Positions 37,454 to 48,712 of a stretch of 64,000 nucleotides of DNA are shown here, in pieces. The notes below the pieces were generated by a model. It made no database searches. It was not told the origin of the DNA and worked only from the letters and a program-made list of their open reading frames with translations. The translations under genes and the position numbers were made by a program. Source of the DNA: Bombardia bombarda. Lineage: Eukaryota; Ascomycota; Sordariomycetes; Sordariales; Lasiosphaeriaceae. The DNA lies in assembly GCA_030512295.1 (NCBI GenBank), contig JAULSR010000004.1, positions 1,426,001 to 1,490,000 on the forward strand, read 5' to 3'. Within the stretch, counting starts at the first letter, position 1. Each line of letters begins with the position of its first letter.

Positions 37454-40156
37454 TCAGTTCCAGCCGAGCGAGTTCTCCGCTGCCACTGGCGCCGAGATGT
37501 ACCGCCCTGAGCTGTTCATCGTCCGCCCGCTGCCGTGACTGCCGTGGCTGTCTCGCCCACCTGCCATGCCACCGCTGCCGCCACTGCCCCCTTCCACGCC
37601 TCCGTAGCTGCCGGTGAAGTCCCTGCTGAGTAGGGCGCCTCCCATGACCGTGGGGCTACCGCGACCTGCCTGGTGCATCTCCGCCGGGTTGGTGATGGAG
37701 CTCGCGCGACGATGCGCTTGCTTTTTCCTCTTGTACCTTCTGGCGATCAGGAACATGGCCGCTCCGTACGCGGCAGCAACAGCCACGGCACCACTGACAA
37801 TGCCTGCTGTGGCACCCTTCTGAGCAGAGCTCTGGTTGCCGGTATCGCCGCCACTCGAGAAAGGATCGGTACTCGACGGGGACCCGAAGGGATCGTTGGG
37901 ATTAGCGGTGCCAGCGTCTGTGCTTCCGTCCTCGGGGTATGAGCCCAAAAGGATGTCAATTGCTGGATTGATCTGCTTGGTCAGGTTGTAAATAAGGGGA
38001 TCAGGGTTGTTATACAGCAGCGAGCTGGGAAATTTGATATCGATTCGCAGATTTTCCAACTGGCCCTGGGGATAGCTGACGATGGCAAGCGTTGAAATGT
38101 AGCCGAGTGACACGCTGGTATCCAGCGGGACCAGCTTCTTCATCTGCACCTTGTCGACATCCACGTTTCCACCGAAAGCAAGCGCTTGGGGAAGCAAATT
38201 GAAAATCTGAGCAGCTGCCTTATTGTTCCCAACCACAAATGGATAATTGTATCCGGCCAGAAAGCCGACTTGAATAAGAACAGTATCCTCAGGTTGCGGT
38301 AGTTGTTGAGTGTCCGGCGTGATCGCCTTGGGGAGAGCAGTGGGGATGCCGGTTGCAGTCGTCGGCGCGGTAACTCCACTGACGCTCGTAGAGGTGGGGT
38401 CCTGATCCACGAGAATCGTGGTCGGCAGCCACACCCCGGTAGTGGTACCTGTCGCGGAGACGCTCGTTACTCCCGTGTTCGTCGGGATGCCAACACTGAG
38501 GGTAGTAGTCGGAGCGCCAACAGTCGTCGCGTCAGTAAGTGTAGGTTCTACGGCAATCGCTGTAGAATTGGCAGACTGCGTGCCATTTCCTACAGTCGTA
38601 GGCAGAATTACCGTAGGAGGCACTTCTGACGTAGAATCAGGAGGGGGCACTGTGGTGGTGTTTCCAATAGGAGGAACAGTCGTGTCGGTGACGACTGGAG
38701 GCACGTCTGTATTCGTCGACGTAGGAGTTGAAGTAACAGTTGCAGTGTCCGTGCCATTAGTTGTCGGATCAGTAATCACAACTGTTGATGACGTCGGGGT
38801 AACCGGGGGCTCTGTCGTCGTGACAGTGGAGTTTCCTGGCGGATCAGTTACCACGACTGTCGATGATGTGGGATTGACTGGGGGTTCTGTTGCCGTGTCC
38901 ACTGGGGGCGTTGTGGTTTCTGTGGCTGTGTCAACTGGCGGCGTTGAAGTCTCAGTCGCAGTGTCCACAGGTGGCGTGGTAGGAGTCTCTGTCACGGTGT
39001 CGGGAGGCGTTGAAGGGGTCTCTGTTGCGGTGTCCACAGGGGGCGTGGTTGGAGTCTCGGTAGCAGTGTCGGTCACGGGGCCTGTTCCGGATGGCGTGTC
39101 GGTTGGGATTGTGACACTGGGAGTTTCGGTAGGCTCTGTGACAGGAGGCGATGTCTCCGTCGCATTTTGGGAGGGCTCAACGATGATGCTGCTGATATCA
39201 TTTCCCACAGAGCTGATGATTGAGCTGATGGAGCTAACAATGCCTGTCGGCGCAATGGTAATCCCTATATCGGTTTCGCTCGGCGAGGTGGAAGGCTCTG
39301 TGACAACAACGGTATCCGAAGGAGAGACTTCTGGAGTGCTCGTGTTGCTTACTGGTGGTGATGAAGTTATTGTCGGGTCTTGCTCAGTCGTCGTGGGCTG
39401 GTCAGGTTGAGCGCTGGTCGTGGGCACAGTAGGTTCATCATTCGTCGTAGGCACGGTAGGCTTGGCACTCGTCGTGGGCACGGTAGGCTCATCACTCGTC
39501 GTGGGTACTGTAGGCTCGGCACTCGTTGTAGGCACGGTAGGTTCATCACTAGTCGTGGGCTGATCAGGAGTCGTCGTGGGCTGATCAGGTTGAGTGCTCG
39601 TCGGCTGTTCAGTCTCTGAAGCTGACGTCGAGTCGTCCTGGGTGCTGCTGGGGAGGGTTGTATCAGAAGACGTAGGCGCATCCGTCGCTGATGTTACGCT
39701 TTCTGTGCTCGACTCCGAGGTGGGATCTGTGACAACGCCGGTGCTCGTTGACCCAATGTCGGTTGAATCGGAGGAAGATATCAAGCTCGACTCGGCCGAG
39801 TTGCTTGCGGTCAATGTAACACCGGAAGGCGAGACATAGATAGTGCTTGAAACGACAACTGTCGTCACTGAGCTTGGAGAGTCATCTGAGGCGGAGGAGT
39901 CAGGTGGCAATATGGTATCCGACAGGCTGTTCGTAATACTCTCGATCAAAGTGTCGATGGACGTTTGCCTCGTTGTTATCGATGTCGGCTCCACCTCGGG
40001 TGTTGATGATGGGACCTCATTTGAGGTGATCGTCGTTTGATTGGAAAACTGCCTCTTGATATGTCGCGGAAAGTAGATTTTTGGTCTTTGTAACTCTTCG
40101 GCAGCCACCGAGGCAGCCGCTACAAAAGCGGCGACCAAAAGTGAGGTCGTCCGCAT
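37454..40156 (-). CDS. MSB2: Msb2-type signalling mucin
   Basis: Intronless, 900 aa. A signal peptide (cleavage near residue 19) precedes a Ser/Thr/Pro-rich mucin region to about residue 640, with two blocks of short tandem repeats: TVPTTS-(D/A)EP units (about 200-260) and PPVDTATET units (about 360-430). A globular extracellular segment then begins PEDTVLIQVGF and resembles the Hkr1-Msb2 homology domain. One TM helix (about 785-805) leads to a basic RRYKRKK stop-transfer and a 95-residue Gly/Ser-rich cytoplasmic tail. Msb2 is the plasma-membrane sensor above the filamentous-growth/invasion MAP kinase pathway (Fmk1/Pmk1) and is shed after cleavage of the ectodomain in other fungi. A 5' UTR intron is suggested upstream. 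Repeat number is likely to vary between strains. Confidence 0.93.
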   Translation of the reverse strand: MRTTSLLVAAFVAAASVAAEELQRPKIYFPRHIKRQFSNQTTITSNEVPSSTPEVEPTSITTRQTSIDTLIESITNSLSDTILPPDSSASDDSPSSVTTVVVSSTIYVSPSGVTLTASNSAESSLISSSDSTDIGSTSTGVVTDPTSESSTESVTSATDAPTSSDTTLPSSTQDDSTSASETEQPTSTQPDQPTTTPDQPTTSDEPTVPTTSAEPTVPTTSDEPTVPTTSAKPTVPTTNDEPTVPTTSAQPDQPTTTEQDPTITSSPPVSNTSTPEVSPSDTVVVTEPSTSPSETDIGITIAPTGIVSSISSIISSVGNDISSIIVEPSQNATETSPPVTEPTETPSVTIPTDTPSGTGPVTDTATETPTTPPVDTATETPSTPPDTVTETPTTPPVDTATETSTPPVDTATETTTPPVDTATEPPVNPTSSTVVVTDPPGNSTVTTTEPPVTPTSSTVVITDPTTNGTDTATVTSTPTSTNTDVPPVVTDTTVPPIGNTTTVPPPDSTSEVPPTVILPTTVGNGTQSANSTAIAVEPTLTDATTVGAPTTTLSVGIPTNTGVTSVSATGTTTGVWLPTTILVDQDPTSTSVSGVTAPTTATGIPTALPKAITPDTQQLPQPEDTVLIQVGFLAGYNYPFVVGNNKAAAQIFNLLPQALAFGGNVDVDKVQMKKLVPLDTSVSLGYISTLAIVSYPQGQLENLRIDIKFPSSLLYNNPDPLIYNLTKQINPAIDILLGSYPEDGSTDAGTANPNDPFGSPSSTDPFSSGGDTGNQSSAQKGATAGIVSGAVAVAAAYGAAMFLIARRYKRKKQAHRRASSITNPAEMHQAGRGSPTVMGGALLSRDFTGSYGGVEGGSGGSGGMAGGRDSHGSHGSGRTMNSSGRYISAPVAAENSLGWN
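39410..39600 (-). repeat. Coding tandem repeats of the Msb2 mucin domain
   Basis: Imperfect units of about 27 bp encode TVPTTS(D/A)EP-type nonapeptides about six times on the minus strand. A second repeat block encoding PPVDTATET-like units lies at about 38880-39070. Confidence 0.85.
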
Positions 40157-40175
40157 TCTTTCTGCTACTGTTCCA

Positions 40176-40306
40176 CTGTCATGCGATCTGGAGTCTCTGA
40201 ATTACAAGTCGGCGGTGAGGTAGCAGTTGGTGTGGTGGGTATCTATTGCGGAAAGTGTCAGCGTCTCGCGAGGCGATGGCAGCGGTGACCATGAAAAGAT
40301 ACTCAC
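40176..40306 (-). other. Probable 5' UTR intron of MSB2
   Basis: On the minus strand a GTGAGT donor at 40306 and a GACAG acceptor ending at 40176 bound 131 bp, 19 nt upstream of the start codon. No ATG-initiated frame joins it to the MSB2 reading frame, so it would be a leader intron. Inferred from splice-site quality only. Confidence 0.4.
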
Positions 40307-41804
40307 GTGTCAGGAAATATAATAACGAATGTACTTGACAAAAATGTCAAAACGAATGTGGTCTGCTCATCCATGGTCAGTTCAAGGAACCAAACACTCC
40401 ACTATGTCTGTGCATGAATGATCTGCGCGATCGACTCAAGACGGGAGACGACAACTAGCCCAGGAAAACAAGGCAGCCAGCCAGCCCGCCTCCAGAGGTC
40501 TCCTCTCTGGACCCTCTAGAATGGCCACGATGATGCGCCTCGTCCTTAATGCAGTCCCATGCCCCGTTCCCTCAGTTCCATACTCACATTGAATCGTATC
40601 TCTGGGAACCCGTTAGAGCTCCAGAGATATATCTGTTGGTGTTTGTTTAAAGAGTGACTCGACGATAATACGTCTGGAAAATGGTTGCTGAAATGACCTT
40701 GACGGTTGGGTCGGTGAATTGATGTGGCTAATTCATGTCACGACGGGCATCCGAATCCACGCTGACCACGGTCGGGTCCTTCTTTCCAAGTCGAAAAGGA
40801 GAAGACGGCCGTTGCGAAGAGGCGTCGACAACGTTGCAGTCGACGAGTCGTGTTTGGGGTTGAGAGGGACGACGTCGCCGAAGGTGAGGATTGCCGGGAT
40901 GGGATGTCGACGGAAGGAGGAAAGAAGCGAAAAGGAAAAAGGAAGACAAGGCGGAGGTGCAGGTGCAGGTGCAGGTGAACGAGTGAAAGCAAAACCTCGA
41001 CTGCCCGGAAGAAACAAACCAGGGACGGCAGACGGCTGCTTGCTGCAGAGCCCAAAGGGAAGGGAATGAATGGGGACGACGGGGGGCGGAGCGCTGCAAG
41101 GGTGTAAGACCAACGTGCGTTCGTGCGATCAGGGAACTGGGATATTACATGAACCAGGGGAGCCAGGTTAGTTCGCTCCTGCGGGCTTGGGGTTTGGCAC
41201 CGTGCCTCGCGCTAGGCCAACTTGTACCTCTAGGGCGGCCTGTCGTCTGATGGCGACTTCCCGCATAACGGATGAACAAAGCAGCTGGCGGTGACCATAA
41301 CAATCATAACAGACAGACCACGACCACCGTGACACTCGGCGCCAACTAGCCAGTGTGAAAGAAGCATATTCTTGGCTCTCTGCTAAGAACGGCAATTCAT
41401 CTGTCTCTTCAAATCTTAGAGGAAATCTATGCTAGCTACTGTTGGTGCAAAGGGCCTACGCTGCCCTGAATGCTAACGCCTCAGCGACGAAACCTGCAGG
41501 AAGGCGTGACTAGATGGAATGAGGCCTGTGCCGTTAGACTAGGTAAGGTACTGTGCAAAAGAAGGGCGCAAGGGACGACGGATGGCGGCGGGCACCACCA
41601 TCAAAACACCATCTCAGGCACACCTCGCTGAAAGCTGCACCCCTCTCAGGTCGTCTCTGAGCGGCTGGACCCTGGGAGCGAGCCTGCTGTTGCCCAGAGC
41701 TCCAGCTGCGCTGTCGCTCCTCCGCTCTTTTACGTGGACACCACCCAACTGCATGCACGAGCGGCTGTGAATGGTGGGCCGTCGTCTGTAAAACCTGGGG
41801 GCTC

Positions 41805-42002
41805 GTGGTTCCTAGCCTCCTAAGGGGGAGGGGACCACGCTTAAGATTACAGCGCCGTCAAAAGGGGCAAGTGCTTAGGAGACCAGTTGACGGTGGCGCA
41901 AGGTCCGCGGTCTAAAAATGGGCTCTCGTGGTCTTAGGTACCTCTTTGTGCGGGCCCGGCGCACCCGTGCTAGCGGTCCTTTGATACGTCGTGTGGGTAC
42001 CC
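41805..42002. other. Cluster of hairpins, possible structured RNA
   Basis: Consecutive inverted repeats in about 200 bp: GTGGTTCC...GGGACCAC with CCTCC/GGAGG inside (41805-41838); GCGCCGTCAA paired with TTGACGGTGGCGC (41852-41899, small bulge); GTGCG...CGCAC (41948-41964); and the palindromes AGGTACCT (41936) and GGGTACCC (41995). No match to a known RNA family was recognised. Confidence 0.3.
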
Positions 42003-42442
42003 GCGACCTTGGACGACAATTAAGGAGGGGACCCACTCACAAAGGGGCCAAGAGAAGACCGGGGATCTGGTTGGCTGGTTGACACTAGGCTGCCCGCAAT
42101 GCATCTCACCCCCATGCGTGGATCCCTTGAAGACGGACGGTTGTGTTTTCCAGTTCAAGTTCGACAGAGCGATTCTTCCCCAACGTTCGCGTCTGCTTTC
42201 TTGTTTCTCAAGGCTGAAATGGCAGCCGCCATGTGTTGTTATGCCGTGTGCGTGTGTGTCGAACCCGACCGTTGATCAGTTGTTAGATTCTAGAAGAAGA
42301 ATGAAGAAGTTGAAAGAGAGAAACGAAACAATCGCCGTCGGCCCATTTACATAGCCAAGCAAGCCTATTGATGCACTGCATGCATGCTCTGGAAGCAAAC
42401 ATCGGGCGGTGGGCCATTCATTCAATGGCCATGGCCCGACCA

Positions 42443-42460
42443 CCGACCGACCGACCGACC
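42443..42460. repeat. CGAC tetranucleotide microsatellite
   Basis: Uninterrupted CCGA/CGAC run of 18 bases within the gene-poor block. Confidence 0.9.
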
Positions 42461-45400
42461 AATTCTCCCCATTCCGTTGTTCCCTCATACATTAGGCGGC
42501 GCAAGCCCACGTTGTGTCCCCAGGGCAGATGCAGCTTGCCTAGGTCCGTTGGTTGTGCGCTCGTGTACACGCAACCACTGCACACCCTCCCGCCGCCAGG
42601 AGAGGAGGAGCCACGAGAAACCCCCCGATGGACCTTTTTCGAGGCTTCACGACTGCACACCGTCGCTCGACTCGACAGAGCACAGCCTCGAACGAGGTCC
42701 CGGTGGGTGTGCCAAGCGCGAAGGGGCAATCAAATACTGCACATTGGAAATAATCACAATGTGCAGGCAATGTGCAGTTGCTGAGCTGCACGTTCTCCAA
42801 TTCTGACGGCTGCTCTTCCGCTTCGTCTGGACCGAAAGGCTTTGTGATCGGCCCCAATATGGGTTAATTAATTATTGATTAGGCTGGGCGATGCTGCTGC
42901 AGCACCCCTCAGGAGGCGAGCGAGGCGGCGAGGATGGGAAACTCTTGTTTTGAAGCGGGGTCTCTATGTACGAAGTACACCACCACCAGTCACCAGTCAC
43001 CAGTCACCATAGCCGATGCAGTCTCAATCCTCGACAAGCTTTCTGGTAGTTGTTGTTACGGGAATCGTCGCGACAGCAATCGGAACGCGCCAGCCTCACC
43101 AATTTTCACACAGCAATGTCTCGGTCTGGACTAGGTACCCGAAGAACTTAGCCAAGAGCGAAAGCTCGTCGAGCCTCGTGGTTTCTAGCACTCGACATTC
43201 TTCGTCTTTGTTGCGGATGTGGGTGGGGGGAGGGGGGTGACCACTCGGAAGGGAGCTGCAGCAGAGAAGATCTGAAACTTCCCCTTGACGACCCGGGTAT
43301 TCCTTTCATCCACAGCGGGAGAACTCCATCACGTTTTGTCTCCCGGGAGTCACATTCTCACATTCATTGTCTGCAATCTCGCAGCGTGCGTGTCAAACGG
43401 TGTTATTGAAGATGGTCAAAGCTTCCGTGATTTTTTTCTTTGTCCGTTTTCTTCCTCACCCAGCACTCTTCCCGACGAAGCCCTAGGTAGAAACGTGGCA
43501 CTGCGTCACTAATAAGATATGATGGTGGAAACATTTCTTTATATCAGTCAAGAGGACCACTTTTAGTCACTCTGGTCCTGGTAAGGTTGTCTACCATACG
43601 TAGTATCGGTTGTATTCCTAAATAGATTTTGTCTTTTGACTGTGGGCCTCTCTGAGGCTCAACAGGGTGGTCAGTTCGCCTCTTCCTGATCAGGTATAGA
43701 AAATGGCTGCTTCTTTTCAATAATGCATGTGTCGTTGGTTCTGAAGCTGGAAGACATGTTCGTTAGTGGTCACGAGTGGATATCGTGCCGCAGCTACACC
43801 CTTTGGCGGCTGTACACTGCACACAAACATCGCCGTCTTAGCTTGCTGAGCTTGCTTTAGCTTGTTAGCTGTCATAAGCACATGTGGGTGGGATACCCAG
43901 CGTAGCTAGCACGTACATATAAATAACAGTAGCTGCAGGAACTCGGCGGCACGGTCATAGTAAGGTGTGAAGTCTGACATGAGAAGCTTAGATTAGGACG
44001 AACCTTAGGTTCTCCACCAGCCTAATTGCCCTCACTAAGACCCAGACACAACACCACTAGCACTCAGACAGACACCGTCAGTGCCTGCATCTTGCGTCCC
44101 GCGTTCCTGAGCCGGTTTCCCGTGCATAGGTACATGTCATACCAAGCTCGACCAACCTGACTGCTCAGATCACAGTGTCAGCTCTCGCCATCACATTCGC
44201 AACAGTCATGTTAGGTATGGAAGATGAGGCGAGACGCGGCTAATGAGAAGACAGAGCCGTCCTGCATCCGTACACGTCTCATGAAACAAACCGCACTGTA
44301 GACACTGTAGAAGTATGAGCTTCATATCCGATATCATTAACATGAAGCCAACATGATATCAGACATGCATTTCCCACTTCGTATTTCGTTTCAAGCTTCT
44401 TCAGCCGTGCGGTGAACTGACAGCCCACCCTCTGGGTCTCCTCTGGCCTCTAGTTTGCGGCGGCAGCACGGCACAAAACAGTAGGCCTGTGGCACACAGA
44501 GCGAAAAAGGCAGGAAAAACTCGCGAGGCCGGATAAAACTGGTTTTTGACCTTGGGTCCAGCTATCAAGAGCTCGGCAATTCTTATGTAGCATGCTTGGT
44601 CCTTCGGAGTCCCGTCCAGTCCAGCGGCGGCCATGACCGTCGGGAGGAATCGATGTGAGGACGAGGGAGGACAAGCACAAGCGTAATTGAACTGCGAGGC
44701 TAAAACAGGAAGGACAATCCCAGGGAAGATGAGCTGGCTGGGAAGGAGACCGAAGGCGGGTTAGGGTTAAATGCCTAACAAATTGAGATGGAAGGTGCAT
44801 TCTTGTCAACTTGAAGCTTCCCAGTCGGGTGCTTTTCAATTTCCCACATCCACAATCTCCAAACCACCTAACGACGTCAGAATCTGCTCGACTATTCTCA
44901 AGCATGAGTCGCTGCACGTCAATTTACCCCTCCTCTCCAGTCCACCCGGCCCGCTCTGCGATCCTCTTTCAATGAGATTATCGTACGGGAGTACAAATGT
45001 CCAAATGTCAAATCCGACCCGGTGTCCGAAGTCTGACCGGTGCCCGAAGCCCGCGCTGGCGTGGACAGCTGGGGCGGACAGCTGGGCAAGGGGCATGGCC
45101 AAGTGGAGGCCAAGTGGAAGCAAGCCCAGAGCCCAGGGCCCGGTGCCGGCGTCGCACAAAGAGAGCACCCTTCGAGCGCCCCGTCCAGGTTTCCAAGACC
45201 CGACACTCCAATTCATTTGGCCGCACCGGCTCCAGCTTCTCCACATTGCACACCGATGCCCCCGTGGCTGTCACTGTTACTCAAGCAAAGCCAGATGCAG
45301 CCAGCGCTGTCCTTGTTACCGCCGAATGAGGTCTCGCCTTGGAACATCCGCCCTGCGTTTCAGCAGAACAGACCACTGCCGAGAAGCCTGCCGAGTTCAC

Positions 45401-45683
45401 CTTGGTGATTGCCTCGTCCATCTCCCTCCCCTCTTGTGACGAGCGCCCTGCAGTGTTAATGACCAACCACCGGTAGGGCGGAGATCGTGCCCTGACTTCC
45501 CAAGGAGCCTCTTCTGACTTTCATGATGCCCTCCCTACCCTCCACCTTTCCCTGGACCCAAACTCGCCCCGACATTTCACTGCCCATCTGCCTCAAAATG
45601 GAATTTGTGGCTTACAGAGATGCATTGTCACAAGTGTGACAACGAATGCGAGGGGAGATGAACCTCCCATCTTCACCTATCTA

Positions 45684-45735
45684 GGTGTGTGTTGGATGGG
45701 AGACTGGACGCCTGGCAAGTTCCGTGTGTTGTGCA
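45684..45735 (+). pseudogene. 5S rRNA-like 3' fragment
   Basis: TTGGATGGGAGAC (45692-45704) and CGCCTGG (45709-45715), followed by GTGTGTTGTGC (45724-45734), closely match the order and wording of the 3' half of eukaryotic 5S rRNA, with a four-base insertion between the first two blocks. The 5' half (the A-box/intermediate element) is not recognisable upstream. 5S genes are dispersed in many filamentous fungi and truncated copies are common, so a relic is more likely than a functional gene. Confidence 0.4.
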
Positions 45736-46029
45736 TGCTCGACTGAGGGCGTCGTCACCCCCATTCGGAACCTGCCACTGGAGCCGATCCAACCGGTCAG
45801 TGACAGATGATCAACGCAACAGGATCTGGCCAAGGCTGCCGGGTTCGTGATGCCCCCCGATGATTGCCCACTTGAGGGGCTCCACGTGTTTTCCGGTCCT
45901 CTCCGCAGTCCGGATCTCGATCCTTTTCAGAAGCCGCAGCCCCGGGTGCGGGCCAATGGTGGCCGAGAGAACTGCCCGGCCCGCCAGCCAGTACTGCTTA
46001 CCGCCACTTGCTCTAGCAGAGCTCATCGC

Positions 46030-46054
46030 GGGGGGGGGGGGGGGGGGGGGGGGG
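46030..46054 (+). repeat. Run of 25 consecutive G
   Basis: An uninterrupted G25 tract, followed by further G-rich sequence (to about 46082). It is strongly G-quadruplex-prone, and its exact length is likely unreliable in any assembly. Confidence 0.95.
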
Positions 46055-47965
46055 CAAGGGGGGTCGAGGGGTTGAGGGAGGGGAGCCAACCAGCCATCAG
46101 CAGGGGTGACATCAACAAATCCAAGGCCGTCACGACATCATGGATGCGCCTTACTAGCTTGGACCGCATGCCGATGCAATGGAGATCCAGCGACAGGCAC
46201 TGCCGACTTGAAGCGGCAAAACAGTGAGAGCACCACACTCTGGTTCGACGAAACTACCACACCAAACCGGCATTCCGCACAGTGTGTCGAGATCGAGTTT
46301 CTTCAGCTCGCTATGCCAAGGAACGGGGGAAGCGGCATGACTGGACAGACAAACAAGAAGGGGCCAACGGCCGGATGTCATGTTCCCCCTCCCCTGATGT
46401 TCCTTCAGATAAGGCTACAAGAAGGAGGTCAGCATCGTCGGGTATGCTTGCTTCACTGGCGGCTTCGCACTAGTCTCGCTCGCTCCTTGTCGCCCCAATC
46501 TATCTAGCATAGGATCCGGCGCGGTTGCAATGGTGGCAGACACTGCAGATGAAGGTTGCGCAGATCGAGACAACTTCTCTGCCATCGCCCGAGATGGACC
46601 CTCGCACTGCATTCGACACCCCTGCTCTACGGTATAGAATGGGGAAGCCTGTTTCTTTGCTAGCTTCCGCTACCTGTCAGGCAGCGGGAATTCGGGGTCT
46701 AGTCTGAGAACGGGGGGCAATTGGGGTTCACTCTTTCCAACTCATCGCCTCCTTCTCTTCTACCGCCGAGGTGAGCTAGCAAGTGATCGAGGGTTGTCAC
46801 TAGTTCACCTACCAAGAAGACAGCGTCTCGGGCGGTATTCCAGAAACCGATGCATGTGTGTCTACGTCGTCATCATTGGACAATTACGGAGCAAAACCGC
46901 CTGAGCAAAGCGATGTAGCCTCTTTCTTGTTTAACACTAGCTTCAGGAGGTGAGGTCTGGATCTGACATCCTCATGGGGGCCAGTCGGTTTTCTCTCTCT
47001 AGTGGGATCGCGCGGCTGGCGGAATGGAAGGAGCATTGAAGCCTGTGGCTTGCTGTTGGGTCGCTGTGCCCAGTCGTCTATCTGCGCCCAACCACCGCTT
47101 CCTACCGTCATTCTCGTCCTGCGTCTGCAGCTTGCTTGCTCGTCTTTGTCAATGACCTGCCGGATGCCGACTGCTCGTTGGATCTGTACATCATCCTAGG
47201 CACCACCAAACGCCAGTGGCGGATGCAGTATCGCAAACATGGCCAGAAATGTATCGGTCACGGATAATGCCGCGAGGATCTCAAGCCCAGCCCCTGTCGT
47301 CACGTCAACACAATTTTGCTTGTTCCTTCTCCGTTAAGTCGTCTGCTTCTTTAAGTGTCACTCAGCTTCGTCCGCAAGCGTTTGGCGCAATATCTGTAGT
47401 AGTCCCTACGTTCTGGGCTCGCATGCGGGTCAGTCGTGGCAGGCAGCCATGATTCAGGAAGAATTGCCGACAGTGTAAGAGGTTAAGACCTCATGTTGCT
47501 TTTTATCTCCTCGATTGGCCTGCCAGAAGCGTGATACCGTTTCCAGGGGTAGCACAGACCGGCCGGAGGTAGGCTCTAGATATGATGAGCTGTCCTTGTC
47601 TCATGACCTTTTTTTTTTTTTTTCCTTTTCTTGGACCGTCGTACTAAGCTTGGGGCCAATTCATGTACGTAGCAAGGGCAAGAAACGACTAGCGTATCTG
47701 CGGCGCATGCAACCCTCATTGCAGACAGCTGCAATCTGCGGTGGATCAGCGATGTGTGACATGGCCCGGCGATACTTGGCGAGTTGGCGAGTTGCAGGGT
47801 CTATTTGTCTTAAGAATGCGGCATTGGGGGGGAGTGAGGAACAAAATACAAATCGAGAAAACCCCACGGGACGAACCCCGCGACGCCAGATCTAGGCTCC
47901 TACCTTACCTTGTGCGTCAACCAACCGGGATAGGTTGTGCAAGAAAAAGATGGACGGACATGCAG

Positions 47966-47995
47966 CCAGACAGACAGACAGGCGCGCGCGCGCGC
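47966..47995. repeat. CAGA repeat followed by (GC)7
   Basis: Tandem CAGA units (47966-47981) run directly into an alternating GC tract (47982-47995), a possible Z-DNA-forming stretch. Confidence 0.9.
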
Positions 47996-48422
47996 ACCTT
48001 CGGCGACTCGCTTAAGCCACCACAATCACCAACCACCAACCACAACCACCGCCGAACCGCATCTCTCCCGTCTACGCCCGGCCGATAGATTAGCGGTACT
48101 CCCGTAGATGGGGCCAGGGCTAGGTAAAGGTAGGTAGGTAAGGTAGGTAGCTACCTTGTTGGGAAGATTTCATATGTCCCCTCCACGGCCATGGAAGTAC
48201 GATCAGCAAGGGTTTTTAGTTGTCCCTGTACCGAGTGAAATGTCGAGTGCAGAGATGCAACGCATGTCTACCATGTACCACAGCAGCGAGCAGGGGGGTG
48301 ATGGGAAGACATCTGCTCTGGTCCAGACAGAGAGGTGGTTGCTAAGTGTTTTCTTGATTCCTTCCTGGATGATATAAAATACCCTTGACAGCAGTACACC
48401 ATTGGTACCACTGTAGGGGGAA

Positions 48423-48712
48423 GCAAAGCTTTTATATAAGCCATATAATAATAAGCGCTCTTCCGCCTCCGGCGGCCCCTATCGGCTTTTCGCTAATGTT
48501 TGAAAAAAGGTCGTAAATTTTTTTTTTATAGATAAGCGTTTTCGTTTGTTTATTTTTTTAATTTTACAAATAACTAAATATTTTTTTTATTAATTTTTTT
48601 TAATTTTACAAATAAGTGTTTTCGTTTGTTTAATTTTTTATTTTATTTATAAATAAGCGGGTTTATTTTTTTAAACTAATCCCTTCCGGAGGGCCTTTTC
48701 GCCTGCGGCGAG
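48423..48712. other. AT-rich island with GC-rich palindromes
   Basis: About 170 bp of very AT-rich sequence (48500-48675) containing three imperfect tandem units of about 42 bp with shared words TTTTCGTTTGTTTA and TAATTTTACAAATAA. It is bracketed by short GC palindromes: CCGCCTCCGGCGG (48467), CCTTCCGGAGG (48684) and CGCCTGCGGCG (48701). This combination is foreign to the rest of the window and resembles fungal mitochondrial intergenic DNA. A RIP-damaged element or MITE is the alternative. Confidence 0.4.

Noticed and set aside
38418..39410. 330-codon plus-strand frame opposite MSB2
   Set aside because: Val/Gly/Ser repeats are the reverse reading of the Thr/Pro/Ser mucin codons.
42255..42275. 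Possible tRNA B box on the minus strand (GGTTCGACAC)
   Set aside because: The consensus CC end is missing and no A box or cloverleaf is found at the right spacing.
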